Source: Patagioenas fasciata
Taxonomy: Eukaryota > Chordata > Aves > Columbiformes > Columbidae
NCBI RefSeq assembly: GCF_037038585.1
Contig: NC_092524.1
Location: 67,196,552-67,260,551 of the forward strand
Length of the DNA stretch: 64,000 bases
Reading direction: 5' to 3'
Part shown: in pieces, positions 12,273-26,664 of the stretch
Layout: the number at the start of each line of letters is the position of its first letter
How positions within the stretch are numbered: position 1 is the first letter of the stretch
The notes under the pieces: generated by a model
Database searches by the model: none
Told to the model about the DNA's origin: nothing
The model's input: the letters and a program-made list of their open reading frames with translations, nothing else
Translations under genes and position numbers: made by a program

Positions 12273-15200
12273 AAATGTAGGCGTAGTCAATCTTGGCAAG
12301 GTAACAAACTAGGTGAGCAGTATTTAGACATTCTGGATGGATGGACCTTTTTTTCCTGTCCTTCCCTTATAACCTGATGAGATTTGAGATGCCCACATAG
12401 CAGGAACGGCACTTCCTAGGGTCTCTTGGTTTTCCGGGCATGCACACGTGCAGAAAAGCCTATGAGCATCGCAGCTTACTCTTGGAAATAACAAAGTCAT
12501 AGATGTGCTGCTCGATCAGTTTGTACAGCCCACCTCTGGCACCATTCACTGCATGGAATGCAAGCCCAGGAAGTCCACAAGGAAAACAAGAGACACATGG
12601 ATGGATTTTCCACCACTCCAACAACTCCTGAAGTCAACAGTCCACCCTTAAAGTGCTCCTGAGTTGCTACCTGAAAAGGATTGATTGATTTAATTCTTTG
12701 AGTGAGCAATATGCAGCTTACGGATCACAGGCTGAGCAACATTGCAATCAAGAATTCCAGGTGTCTTGCAGCCCTATTTTGCTACTATTCTGTGAGAAGT
12801 GGAACAACTCCACATTGCTGCTGCTCAAAGCAATATCTAGAAGGTGTAAACCAGCCCTTCAGTTAAGTAAGGAATTTGAATGGGTACTTGATCAACAGGA
12901 TGAGTTACAGAGTTGCATCAGGTTTAAATCAATCCCTTTTCAACAGAGCACTTAAGTATGTGATTACCTTTAAAGATGTATGTTCCTCATTAAGTTGGTG
13001 GGGTTAAGTATGCCCTTAATGATATAAGAACGATAAGAATATGCTGAACTACTTTACAGATTTACAGATGGCAAGCTCCTCTGAACAGGACCCTCATTAG
13101 TGTTCCCACTGAACTGACAAAGGGACCGGTTGTTTTTACTACACGGGAAATGGGATGTGGTCTTTCATAATATTTCAAGTATTAAATGCAAATGCAGTCT
13201 CCAGAAGAAAGCCACTCAAATCCACATGGACGCCCAAGCTACGGTACCATACACCTTCCTGAGCAACCCAGGCAAATGTCTTCTGAGCATGCAAGTGGCT
13301 GCAGGGGCAAGATACACAACGTGCATTCTCGGAAGATCATTTGTAAACTTGGCATGAGGTTCGTTTTCCTAAAATGCTGCTGCAAACAATTTGTCACTGG
13401 CTCTAAGTCTGACAAACAAGCCCCTTTAGGCTCATTCGGATAAAGATTAGCAACGCTTCACTGAAGCTAAGGATGAAATACAGGCTTCGAAGGCATCGCT
13501 TTTACTTATGACATCCAAAAATTACATTAAAATAACACCGCCAATGCAATGCCAAGAATTCAAAAGTTGAGACATGCCAAAATTAAGGTTTCCTGTATAA
13601 ACTTTGTGAAGCCCTTTTCTGAGTGCACTTCATGATACAGGTTTTCGTTACATGATCATGTACAATTTTGTTCCACCAAACCACTGTCTTATTCATCCTG
13701 AGGTAAGGAATGGCTTGAGGAAAGAATTAGTGTTATCAAGGAGATAGCTGTCTGTAGAAACTCTCGCTCGTTCAGAAAACAAGGAGTTATTCAATAATTT
13801 CTACTCTTCCGTTCAACATGTAGCCCCCAGTTTTACCTTATATATGGCCTTTAAACTATGCATTTAATACAGAATTACTCATTTGCTCATTGGTATTCCT
13901 ATTGTCCTATAGGCACAGCATCCAAGCACTTCACATAGGGAAAGAAGTTTGCTTTTGCAGCAGATATGTGAGAACAGAATCAGTATTCTCCACTCAGGTC
14001 ATTTTCTATTTCCTTCTGCCTTCACTTTCTATTTCCCTCCCATCTTTTCTGTTGAAATTCTCACCAGGTGCTTCTTCCATTTCTTTATCCTCCCCATACA
14101 CTTCAGAGGCAGCACTAGCAGCAAAGAATTATGAGAAAACTGAATTTGTTCAGATGGAAACCAGAGAATTTAGCTGCCAAACTCTAACAAGACTGAAACA
14201 TCTGGGAACTGAAAGTTTTGAGAGCCATACAGCTTGGCCAGATTTGGGAAAAGTTTTATAGGGTGGCCAAGAGATCTCCCTCTGATATCAACAACTTCTA
14301 CTCCAGACTTCAAGTGTTTGTCCGAAGCATAATTTAAAAAATATTTTTAATATTAGCAATAACAAAAATGTATCTTTCTCTAATCTCAAACAGTGCAGCT
14401 GGGTTTAGCCATTCCTTCCAAATCGTTGAATGACAATGAGAGAACCAACTGGTAACACAGTGTTATAATGTAAAGCAACAGATAACACTTCAGATAGTGT
14501 GACTTATTTTGCATGTAGTTAACGCAACGTAACGCTAGAATCACTGGCAAGTGCACCATCGATGTCTTCCAGGTATTTTTAACAATACCAAAATTAAAAG
14601 ATGCAAAAAAGAATTGTCTACCGATACAGGGTAACTATTAACAGAAATAAATACAGCGACCGCTAAGAGCAAAGCTCAGTATAGTGCATACAGGCAGCAG
14701 TTCTGTGCTACTTTGCAAAAGTTATTAATCCGTGTCTCTCTCAAATTAGTGCCTTTGGGCTGAGATCAACTGGAGAAGCCCCACAGAACACGTCAGTTTA
14801 CATTTAGTAAGGTTATGACCACAGTCTGCTTGAGCTAAGTTTTCTTCTGAATAAACAGGGAGGGACCCACCAGACTGTTCCTTATGGGTATCCTCATTTT
14901 TCCAATTCATTTCCCACTTTGGCCCCACCAGTATCTGAATTAATTAGCCTCCCATGTATCCTATTATTAATAATTTCATCTTGCTCAGCTTGTTGAGAAA
15001 AGACTGGCCTGCCTGGGCGGATGGTGAGGATGGACAAAACTTTGGCTTGTTGGGCAGATTTGTTTGTTTTAAATAATATCTGGGTTTATTAATGCCTTTG
15101 TATTAGAGTGAATGGAATACTACTAATTAAAACCTGTTTAAAAGTTGGGACAGATATTAGTGCAATATGTACTTGAAGCATTTGGGTTCTTCTGGGGTTT

Positions 15201-18200
15201 TCAATTCAGATTTAAACTAATAAACATTTCAGAGTAAAGTTTCTTGAATTTAAGGGAAAATAACACAGACAAATAGGCTAAGGTGCATTAGAGCTTGCAG
15301 TGACTCACGGAGCCAAGGCTTTAAGAGCCATATTAAATTATATGTGCCTTGTGATACCAAGTCTGTCTGTTCTGGTTTTCACAGAGAAAACTGAGGAAAT
15401 TCACTGATAGTTTTTGCCTTCAGCCTTCTGCCTCTGCAGAACTTTTATTAACATTAAAGGAGGCAAAGCAGTCTAATCCCAGGGTGTGACTCCAAGACCT
15501 CAACAGTCTTTGTTTCCTTTCACTTTTAATTTTTGGTTTTGGCCCATATCAATTTCCTTTCCCATCTCAGCACCCTAAATGAATTGAAACATTGCAGGAG
15601 ATCAGCTTAGGTCTGATCATTTGGCAGGACTCACTACACACTTGAGAAATGAATTTCAAGCAATAAAAGGACACAAATACAAGATGGTTTGGGACAACGT
15701 TGGTTTAACATTCGGCACTTCCCAAGCATAAAACTGCTGTGGAGCATCAATGAGATTCAACAACCACCTCCTGGTAGCTGAGCTTCAGCTCCATTTAGCT
15801 CGAGAACTTCACAGAGGAAACCTCAGGATAGCTGGGAAATGACAGAAAAAATATAGCACAATTTGAGTACCTAGTTCTTCCCTCCTATCCCACACTTCTG
15901 GGTTGCAATGAAAATAGAAAAGCCAAAAAGCAATGAGTGTGCCAAGAAAACATTAGAAGCTTATTAAAGCTACAGGCAAAATGGTTAATGTTTTCCCCTT
16001 CCTGAAAATGTCAAGGAAAGGTAGTAATTTCTGATGAATCTTCAGTAGAAAAATAATTACTTTTTATCAATAACCTCACTAATGATATAAAAATCAAAAA
16101 TTTTCAGCATAAAAATATCTTTTGAGTTTTAGTAAAGAATTTCCACGAAAGCAGATATTTTCTACACACAGAAAGTCCATATGTCTTATCAAAAAAGAGT
16201 CAACGGCAAATTTATGACCAGTGAAGGTTGTTATAATTTCTTAAGGCTCTCTGGATTTATTAGTGGGGATTTCCATCCACCGGCTCCCAAAGGCTGTTCT
16301 TGAGTATGATTCCTCCACTCCGGATGTGAAGGCTTCATCCTTTAGGACAGATGCACAGAAAGGAAAATAGGAATACTATTTTAAATACAAAGGAAGATGA
16401 AGCAGTGATTTTAAGTACGCTTCTCATTAGCTTAACAATTCCTTTTAAAATTAATACATTAATTTCTTATGCTTTCTTAGAAATGAGCATTTGTGGGGAG
16501 GACTACTGCTGAGAGACACACTGATATGAATGCAGATGCTGCTACCTAAACATATAAATCACAAAGTGTTAAAAAGTACCTTCTCCCCACCTTTTAAATT
16601 GACTATTTAATCCAATTAATTTGTTTTTCATTTATCAATCACCCCATGTAAACACAAGATTCCTCCCTTTCTTCTGCATTCACTAATTTAGCCAGGAATA
16701 AGGTCCCATACCTATGGCCACACATAGGGCAGGGATTTACATCGCAAGGCCCCAATGTGGAAAACCATCTTTCAGCAGCAAGAACAGCATCTGGCTCCTT
16801 GGCTTGTTGCACACAGTTGTGCTGACAGGTCTGGAGTTGCCTTTTGCAGTGTCACACAGTCAGGCTGCTAATGCGACGTCCCTCCCCACTTGTTCTTCTC
16901 CATGTCGTTTTTCTTCTCCGACTCATTTTTAGCTCTAACAAAGCTGTGCATGTTCGTCCCTGCAGGCTGATGGGCCCATATCCCCTCTACGCGCTACAGC
17001 AAACTCAGCCAAACATCCATATTTAGGCAGCCTTCTGTATGGGATTTCCTTAGAGGCTTCTGGGACTCATCCAAAACCCAGCCCTACAAAGCAACGCGCT
17101 TTCCCTCACACCTTCATATCAGAGGACCTTAATTCCAGCCCAGCATCACTGCCACCTCATTAAGCAGACAAGGGAGGTGCCAAGAAAGCGGTGTCCTGCC
17201 CCAGAACTCCAGATTGTCACCACCTCGGTGTGAGTCAGTGCCATTTCGCATTATTTCCACAGATCTCTAGTGCGTGAATCTGGGATGTGAGTTGTAAACA
17301 TAACTCACAAAGTTGCACTGATACAGTATTTTTCTTACTCGTTTAAACATTCAACACACTAAATACATAAAACATCTTGTATATGAGCCTCTTCCTGTGT
17401 GGACAGACCCACTCTAGAGAATAAGCCCATTTTCTTTATGTCACATGAATAAACATCAACACTGCATGACAATCTACTGTGGACCCATTTATAATGATTT
17501 ACTGAAGCACGGGACAGTACTTTGAAACCTTATTTGATGTAACCCACCCAAGAGTCTGACCATCTGGTTAAATATTATTTTTCTAATAGATTTTAGAATG
17601 TTGCTGCACTTGGCCTGTAGATATTAATGATAAATACCTCATCAAAAAGGAAAAAAGTCCAGTTACAAAAGGGCATGAAGAATTCCTGAAGGAAGCCCTG
17701 CAGCGTATCCTCCACTGCTGTAAATAGGCATGAAGCAACTTACAGGGGGGGAAAAATCTGGTGAGCTATTTAGAAATGAATGACCATGATTCCACAGCAT
17801 CTGAAATGATTTTTCTAGAAGAACTCAAGCAATCAGAGTTCAGCAGACTGAAATGAGTATCTCACAGGCATGATGCTCCAAGATAAAAAGTATGCTGGCC
17901 ATTTTCCAACAAGGAACTTGAGCATGTGCTTATCTCTAAGCTTACGAGCAGTCACACTGAAGTTCCAAGCTTTGTGCCTGAAATTAAACATTAACTCAAG
18001 TATTTTGCTGGATCGGGGCCAATGCAAGTTTAAAAGCGTCAACTCCAACAGCAGGGATTGTTTTTGGGAACAGTTCCTCGGGTACCCCTAGCATGAGCTG
18101 ACCATTGCAGGAAGGGATGAAAACACTTTTCTGCTTTCCAGTAATCTGAGGATATAAATTAGAGCAGATGCAGGACTATGTGAGTTTCTGCTGGTAAAAA

Positions 18201-21200
18201 TTCCAGCTGCTCTGACACTTACTGTTATGAACAACCCCGGCTGATGGTCTCCATCCCACACGTGCCTAAATGGGAGGGAATCCTCAATTGCAGAGATTTT
18301 TGTAGAGCAGCACAGAGTTCTTGGTCTTAATGAATAAGCAGTAAACACGAGACAGTCACTAGATATTCTGGATTTGTAGAGGAGCATTAACATCCATGAT
18401 GCTAATCACCCACCAGAAAAGAGTGAAAACCCCGGCTTCCTACAAATCAGAGAAAAGGAGCTTAAAATATCAGTATTTCTGTCATTTTCAGTTTTTTACT
18501 AATAAAGTAAATGTTTTCAAGTTGCTAAATGACTATCAAGATTAATAATAATAGTAGTTTGCCTTGCAAATTGTAGCATATCAATAATTTTATCTCAATC
18601 ATGCAAAATAGAGAAAGTTCTAAAAATCTGGCACAAAGGTTTAAATTCAGTGTTGTGTCAATAACTGAGTATTTTGCAGCATTAACCTGCAACTATTAAA
18701 GTGAATCAAAGAGAGAGGAGGCAGAGATGGAAATCAGAAAGAAGAATAAGAGCTGCAGAATTAAACTGTTCTCTTTCACATGTGAAATTCAGTATAAAAT
18801 ACTTCCCCATAAATAGTTGTCAATAAACACAACTGCTGCAAATGTATTTGGTAAATGTTGAGGTCAAAGGCCTCAACTGTTTATTGCCTTGTAAACTCAA
18901 AGGCAAGTAAATTTATTGCCTGAACGAGTTTCAGAGTATTGGCCATCATAAAAACTCTGCATCCGAGGTACAAAATAGCCCATCAGCTCACACTGCCGCT
19001 ATTCCACACGTAACTCAGGGGGCACCGTCTGTATCATAATTCAAAGTATGGGAAAGTATATTGTTGCCATGCTGAATATATATTGCCACGGGTTAGTGCT
19101 GAACTGTCACTACTATTGGAACTACCACTTGGTGAAATTATGACATTTTCAGAGTCCCTAATTGAAGCTGGAGCAGCAGCGGACTAAGTGCTGTGCAAAT
19201 GCAATGAGCAGCAGCTTTACCCCAAATGTTTGCAATCTAAGTGAAAGCTTACAGACAGAAGGGAAATATTTCCCTCTGCACTTTACAGCTGGAAGAGTGG
19301 ATCTCAGAATTTATGAGATTTAGGTCTTGCAGACAGAAGAAAATTACATTAATGTACCTCTTTCCCCTAGTTTTAAAAAGGTTGAATTGGTTCTATAGCA
19401 TTCTATAAAATCATTAGAACCATGGTCAGTGTTTAGTGCCAAATCCTGTTCTCAGATCCATTATTCATGACTATACTTCCAAGATTAATGTGTTGAGAAT
19501 CTCATTCTCTTCCAGCTCCAAAACATAAAAGGGCCAGTTCAGGAAATAAAGTGTGTATATATATGTTTTCTTGAACAGGATTCTATTTAGAAAACATTAT
19601 TTTCTGTCCTCCAGAGTTAGAGCTCAAGAGCTGAACACATTCAGCATCTTTTCTCATGTGTTCCTTTCTCAAGCACTATGTGATTATTAATTAACACTAA
19701 TCAACAGAGAACAGGTATGAATCTGTACAAATTGCCTCAAGAAAAGATTCCAGGCTCAAACTAATATGGCACACGGTATAAAATATTATACAATCAGATT
19801 TTGTAATGCAGACTGTAAACTCCTCATGGCAAGCCTGCTGTGATCATGGAACCTGCAGCCAGTGTTAGCAACTTTGGGGATAATTCAAATTTTTTATCCT
19901 CTTCAGTTGTGTGGTCAAAGGGAGCTGTCTGGCTGCCCAAAACTCTGCTTTGTCAATTTAAATTGCCCTTTGAGTCCATTCTTGAGTAGCTTATAGTATC
20001 TGCAGATACAGTGTTGCAGGGTGTTATTTGAGAATGAAACTGCTGACAGAGAACGAAGCACCTGACTGCATCTGCCAGTCAGCACCCTAGTTATTTACAC
20101 ACTTCAACTGAGAACATGTACATGCAGATAGGTACATATCAATACATGCACATATCCAGGACCCCATGCAGACAAGAAGCCCATAAAACAATAAAACAAC
20201 AGCCACTCTTCAAAAGGAAAAAACAATAAATCTCCACAGCACTGCAAGGTCAAGTAAAACAGAAATCTAAATACAGAACATTCCCAAACACGGATAGGTA
20301 CCTCTCATTTCCTAGAGAACTATGGTACCAGTAAAGTAAGGCAGGGAGATTTTTGGTTTTACTCTAGACAAATCTGTTTTCCAATATTGTTCCCATCAGA
20401 GAAAACTGTCTCAACTTCCCTCCAGCCATTCCTCTGAAATGTTATATGATAAAAAACAGCACTGCATCTGAGAAACCTACCCCAGTACATTCCATTTGCC
20501 TAAGTTGAAGGCACAAACATCTTGTCAAATTCAACAAACCAAAACTTAACATGAAATGTAGTGGGCAAGGTGCTGTCATGCTGACCCTCCTTTTTCTATT
20601 TGTAGTTTTTATAAATACACAAGTAATCCTGAACACACGTAGCATATGACAAGTATAATACTGTGATACGGTTATGTATAAGTGAGCAAATCAGAAAATT
20701 TAACGCTGTTTTCCATGTTCCCAGAAAAGCTTTATCTTGTGATGCTGACATCCAGGAGGCCAAATGCACAACACTTGTGACTGAAGCCTTCACTGGAGTA
20801 AACTCTATCTCCAGTAAATTCAGTGGGGACTCTGTGCCCTTGTCAAAAAGAAACAAAAGTGGACATCCATCTCATAGAGTTTACTAGCAGCATCCCATTG
20901 CAAAATGCAAAGAGGCACAGGTACAGCTTTGGGTCCTCCAGACACAGCGCAGGAAACCCAAACAGCCAGAGAGAAATGTTATTTTCTACTGTCTGCAGCT
21001 GTGCAGGTAGTTGCCCTCAATTCTAGCACAGGGGCCCTTCAGTTTCTGTTTGCATGACAGCATGCAACGCAAATAGTGACCTTGATTTAGAGAATCCATA
21101 GAATCTATAGAATGTGATGGACACAGTTCCATAAGTTTGCTGTTGCTGCTTATAAAACACCTGGCTCCTTTCCACACCAGGACCAGTCTTGAACTGTAAC

Positions 21201-24200
21201 TCCTTATTAGACCCACGGTCTCACTGCCCTCAGTAACAAGCATATAACTCATCTCCCTGCCTTTGCGCTCCCTCAAGAAGAGTAACAACACAACACCCCC
21301 ATAAAATGGTCATTTAGTTTACTATGAAAAAAGATCTTTTGGAAAAGACATCCATTTTTTAATCCTGGATGAAATTCTCCATTCATTCATGCTGTATTGT
21401 CCAGTAAATACCAAGCTATTCTACAAACAAATTTATTCTCAAGCCTGTGTTTGGTATTTGATGCCAAATGGAGAATTAGTGCCTCAACATCAGCTGAAAA
21501 CAGCAGATGATGGGAATAAAATCAGAACAGATATACTAGTTACAGTAGTTCCACTAAGGTTAGTGGAAATATTTAGTAGAATGGCTGTTGTGAAGGAGAA
21601 AGTGTCCAAATTACCAGAGTAGAAAACAAGCCAAACAATAATAACACACAAATATCAAACACTAAACACTTTTAGCTACTTCTGTCCTGTAAATCTGTTT
21701 AGTAACAGTTAATGGAATAACAAATAAGTAATATTATGCTGCCCATCCAGCACACTTTCACTCAAGAAACAATGCAGCCGTGAACTTTTCTCGGCATAAC
21801 ATTGGATATGAATGGGGTACTGTTGCTTAATCATTCTCCTAAATGTTTATAGGATGGAAATAAGATCTTAATATAACTAGAGGGGCCACAGGAGGGACAC
21901 TTTAAAGGCTGCACTACCATGTGTGTCAATAGCAAGAGCTCAGTAACATCTGGTTTAATTCATTTTTTGAACTGTTTACTAACTGTAACTAGGTGTTATT
22001 TCCTCTTTGAGATGGGAAATGCCTTTAATTGATGCCAGTGCATCTCCCTCATGCCAAATGGGCACTCATGAGACACCATGAAAATCAGTTTAGCAGTTGT
22101 GGTAGAAACCGGGGCTGGGATTTGCGTGTTGTGTCCCTCTGGATTGCAGGCCCTTGGAACAAAGGTGGTTTCTTATGGTGCACATCAGCATAACATTTGG
22201 TCCTATAGAGCCTGAATTTGGACAAGGCTTCTCAGTGTTTCTGGAACACAAATGTATAAGATGATGGCCATTTCCAAAATCTATACCCTTTGTTGTACTA
22301 AGAAAACGTATCTGTACAAAGAAAATGTATCACTTTAGCATCATGTTTCCTAAAATACCTTCCAAGACAACGTACAGCCCTTAAGGAACTCTACCCGCCA
22401 GTCATTTTTAAAAACAATCACCTGCTAGTTGGACTGTTTTGGGGAGACCTTTGCATCACTTGGACTCAGTCGGTCTTGCAAAAATTAGTTAAACATTAGC
22501 AAAGCCACTCATGAATAATTTTTCAGAAAAACTGTTTTGATTTGTTTGGGTGGTTTTTTTTTTTTTTCACATCTGTGTTCGGCTTTGTGATCACAGAAAG
22601 AGAAAGCAGAAACAATTTGAGGCTGTTAGAGAAAGATCAAACTCTCCTCAGATCACCTGTATCAGCAAACACGTTTAAAGCGCAGCTGCAGTTGGGCTGT
22701 GTAGATCAGCTCTCTGTGCATTCACACAAGACATCAAACCACTTTAACAGCCAGATGAACAAGCCAGAAAAGGTCATTTGAAAATCATTATGCATTTGTT
22801 TCTATGAGTAACACCTTGAGGCCCCCACTGCGAATGTGGCTGTACTGCAGCCATTTCCTTTCATGTCAGAAATGGTTTTTTTTGAAGCTCGGCATAGGGA
22901 TCACACTGATATTTTTGTTAAGAAAAATTTCATGTTCCGCAGCAGTGCAACGCAAGTCTTCGGATTTTTATCATTTGCAACCCAATTTCAACTTTGCCTT
23001 ACATCACAATAAAATTGCTTCAAAGCTCATTTCAGTCTCCTCCCAAGAGAGCATTTGTCCATATCATGAAAACCAGTATTTAATTTAATGCGATTACATA
23101 CACATGCTCATGCAGTCAGATGCCCGACTGGAACCACAGACTTAAGACAGGTCAGGAAGAAGGTGCACGGTGGGGCTTGGCAGGGAACCTGCTTTAAGTG
23201 CTTTTGGCTCTAGTTGAGAACATCAGTTTCTCGTTGGTGAGTTCTGACAACAAACTGCTTTCCAAAGAGAAAAAAAAACAAAACCAGAAATAAAAAAATC
23301 CCTTCCCAAATTCCACTTTGGGCAATCATGTATCGGTGTCATAACTTCAAATCAACAAACCACACAAAGAAGGTGAATCAAAGTTAAACACATATGTGGC
23401 CTTTACATTCTTTGGTTCTATTTCTTACACCTACTTTTGCAAACAGACTTCTGATGCATCAGACTCAGCTGGCAGAAGCATTTTATTCAAGTTCTCCCAG
23501 CCAGTGCTCCTCCACAGGTATTAACTCCCCCTGGGGAATGCAGGCACAAAGGTAATAAACATATTCGTTTCATTACAACATCTTAAAAAATGTAAAAATT
23601 CTAAAAAACCAACTGTAAGCTGACCTCCAGCCAAAGTACACATTAATTATACAGCTTAAGTCAGGCGGATGCTCAAGGAAAAGAGATATAATGTTACACC
23701 CAGCTGGATACTTTGTAGTTAGCACAAATGTAATATAAAGCGTACCAGAGTTTGTCAAGTGTCTGTCTGGATTTTCAGTTTTCATTAGTACTATAATTAA
23801 AACCACATTTTCAGCTATATTACCTATAACAAGAAAGGAATGAGAAATGAGGTTGTCAAGGTCAGTCTCTTTCTGCTCTTTATACTGAGTATCTGCAGGC
23901 CACAAGTTGTTGAATTTGGTGTAAACCAGAGTAATAGGATGGAATGTCACGTTACAACCAAACCTTTGTGGTTGAAAAGACAAACTCATGAGGTCACTTC
24001 CTTCTAATCGCCAATGGAGCATATTTATCAACAGCCGTATAAGTCAGGAAGACAGGCAGGCAGATGACAGACAGACTGACAGACATATGGAAATACAAAC
24101 ACCCCAAATGCAGATACGACAGAGCTGATGCGCAGACACATTCCTTTTCGGAAAGCTGCGCTTCATCTTATGCTGTCATAGTCCTTCCCATTGCTAAATG

Positions 24201-26664
24201 ACACCGCTGTAAATGCTTTTTATGCCCTTTCTACGGCTTGCCACTGAGGACACAGCAAAGATGAGGAAAATATGAACAACTGATAACTTGGACAAGAACA
24301 AGATAAGAAGAGTTAGACACAGGTTGCCATTTTTTTCTCACTTTCAGAGAGTTCACAATTTTGCTTCAGACCTGTAAGACAAAGGGACCAGGTAGCAGAT
24401 AGTAAACTTCCTAGCATGGTGACATATTGTTCCAATCATTAGTGGATGCCTTAATTAAAGATTGGTGGTGAAAAGCAGCGTAGCTTTGTCGAACTCAGAG
24501 GTCAACACCTTACTAAGGATCTGGCCTATAAATTTTAGTATTAAAAAATGCAATTTTTTTTTTATTGAAGTGCAAACAAATACTTGAGGCATCCAAGGCA
24601 CCAGTGAGCATGTAGTCTGGAAAACAAATATGGTTTTAGCTTTCAGGAGAACACAGACAAAAAGAAAAAAAAAAAAGGCAGCAAAGCAGCTGATAAGTCA
24701 TGTTAAATACAAATGACAGTTTGTTTGTGATACTAAAAAGGGATTTTAACTTCATTTAAAAAAACTGCTATGAAGGAGATGAGTGAACTATTACAACACT
24801 GAAAGACCTAAAAACGATACCCCAAAAGATAACATTCTGACAATAAAGTGAAAGAGCTCACATAAAATACAAAAGGTGTGTTGTAAAGAAGGATCAGAAG
24901 GGCAGACTTTGAGCTTCATCTAGTCATAAATCAAAAGCTTGTTCTCCATCATTCTTGCCTATGAGGTCAGCTTTGATTCCCAAGCTACAATTCCCAAAGG
25001 ATGGAGGTATTTCTATTGGCAAGTATGTGTCTGTCTTCCCCCGGGCGGGCTCTGCCAGCCCTGCTGTCACCATGGACTGTCATTATCTCAATCTCTTTAC
25101 TGCCCAGGATTGTTCCAACCTGGAGCCACAGGGAACTATCACCGGGCTGTGAGTGGAAAACCCGCTTGGAAGGCGAAGGGCATTTGCAACGGATTAATTG
25201 ACAAAGAAGTTTATCAAGACAGGCCATCTACAAGAGTTGTCATTCTCCTTCACCATGGCCAAATGCTTTAGCACACTAGTCTCCAGGAGACACGTTGGGA
25301 ATACAAAATGTTACACAAGATAAAAATAAATGTGTTTTAAAACCCCACCACTTAAAAACTCTACCACAAAAAAAAAAAAAGCAGAAGTACAACTTTCTGC
25401 GCAGTCAAGTGCTTCATATCTTTTGTGTCCAAGTAACTTAGGCATTAATCTTTCAGCTTTTTGTCATGCAGACCGTCCCTACCCATAAGAACAGTTTGTG
25501 TAAAAAGAACTAGCCATGTGAATACTAGTGCCTCAGTCTGCAGTCAGCCATCCCCATGTTTACAGGTAACAGACAAACGCCTTCCATACGGAAACATTTA
25601 CAAAACACATTTAGAATTACATTTCCCTGCTTTTCATGCAGTGTACTAAATTAAATAATTATCAGTTTTATCTACTTTTCGTTCATCACAATGTTCCAAT
25701 TTTTTTTTTTATCCTAAGCCTTAAAAACAAAACAGTTTATTTCAGAATACTTCTTGGGTATTACTCCATTACTGCAGACTTTCATAGTGTTCTTGCACAG
25801 TGGATTCTATTATTTGCTCCATTAGTATTACAGTGGCTTTACTTCAGCAATTCTGACTTAATATTGAGAAATGTTCCTGTGTGGTGTAAAACGTGATAGT
25901 TACTGCAAGTATCTTTAACAAAAGATAACATTTACAGAGAACAATACCGACATCTGATCCTATAGGTTCCTACAGATAAAAACCTTCATTCTTTCATAAA
26001 CAATTTGTAAAGGAAAGGCACGGAGAGGTGAAAATTCTAAATTTTTAAGACAAGATCGCCCTCTACTGCTTAGGATACATTAAAACCAGGGAGGCTCAGC
26101 CTCACCTGCATGAAGTCTTCACACAACACAGACATGAAGAAGCTCCTGACCCAGAGATGCTTTACAAACCTTCGTGGCTTAACAGCTTGGCAGCTGTTCC
26201 CTCCCACACAAGCTCAGCAAACTTGGCAAGGGCAGAGCAAGAACTTCACAGCAAGACGTTGCTAAGGGTAGGAGAAAGATTATTTACACATCCTCTCTCT
26301 GAAATGAGTACACAACTCCTTCGAGCACAGGGAAGCTGATGTAGGTACATTTGCATGCTACGCAAGCCCTATGCACAGGTCTTGGTTTTCCCCTGACCAG
26401 ATAGTCAGTGTCTTCCAGACTCTCATAAAAAAGGTACAGATTGCTCAATGGGATAATATGCTTAGGTATTATCATACATCCCAAAGCATCTTTACCTTAA
26501 GTGTTCTAAACTTCCCTACAAACAATAACTCCACAAGTCCAAAAACACATGGTAGAATAATAGTATACACTAAGCCAACCAGGGGACTAGGTCAAAATTG
26601 TTATTGTAGCCAACAGAATTGCACCAAAAGAGTGCAATTTCTTTATTGTTTCCAAAAACTACTA
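12273..26664. other. Large gene-free stretch
   Basis: About 14 kb in which I can support no gene and no recognisable repeat. AT-rich, with occasional A or T runs and a degenerate GACA-type repeat at 24045-24086. The longest open frame (152 codons, minus strand, 23573-24031) has no family resemblance and is a length expected by chance over a window of this size. A minus-strand frame at 14.75-14.93 kb has flanking AG and GT but no other support. Regulatory elements of BMP4 could lie here, but none can be recognised from one sequence. Confidence 0.5.
24950..25260. promoter_or_regulatory. Candidate conserved noncoding block
   Basis: A roughly 300-base patch of complex, moderately GC-rich sequence inside the AT-rich desert. 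It includes a homeodomain-like core (GGATTAATTGACAAAG near 25191-25206). Several frames are open across it, but none resembles a protein family and no splice sites bracket it. Calling it regulatory rests only on compositional contrast. Confidence 0.2.

Noticed and set aside
23573-24031. A 152-codon minus-strand open frame
   Set aside because: Composition looks like translated noncoding DNA and nothing brackets it as an exon.
26108-26230. Possible minus-strand exon ending at a CAG/GTGAGG donor
   Set aside because: The donor is excellent and one frame is open (VKHLWVRSFFMSVLCEDFMQ), but no pyrimidine-rich acceptor precedes it.
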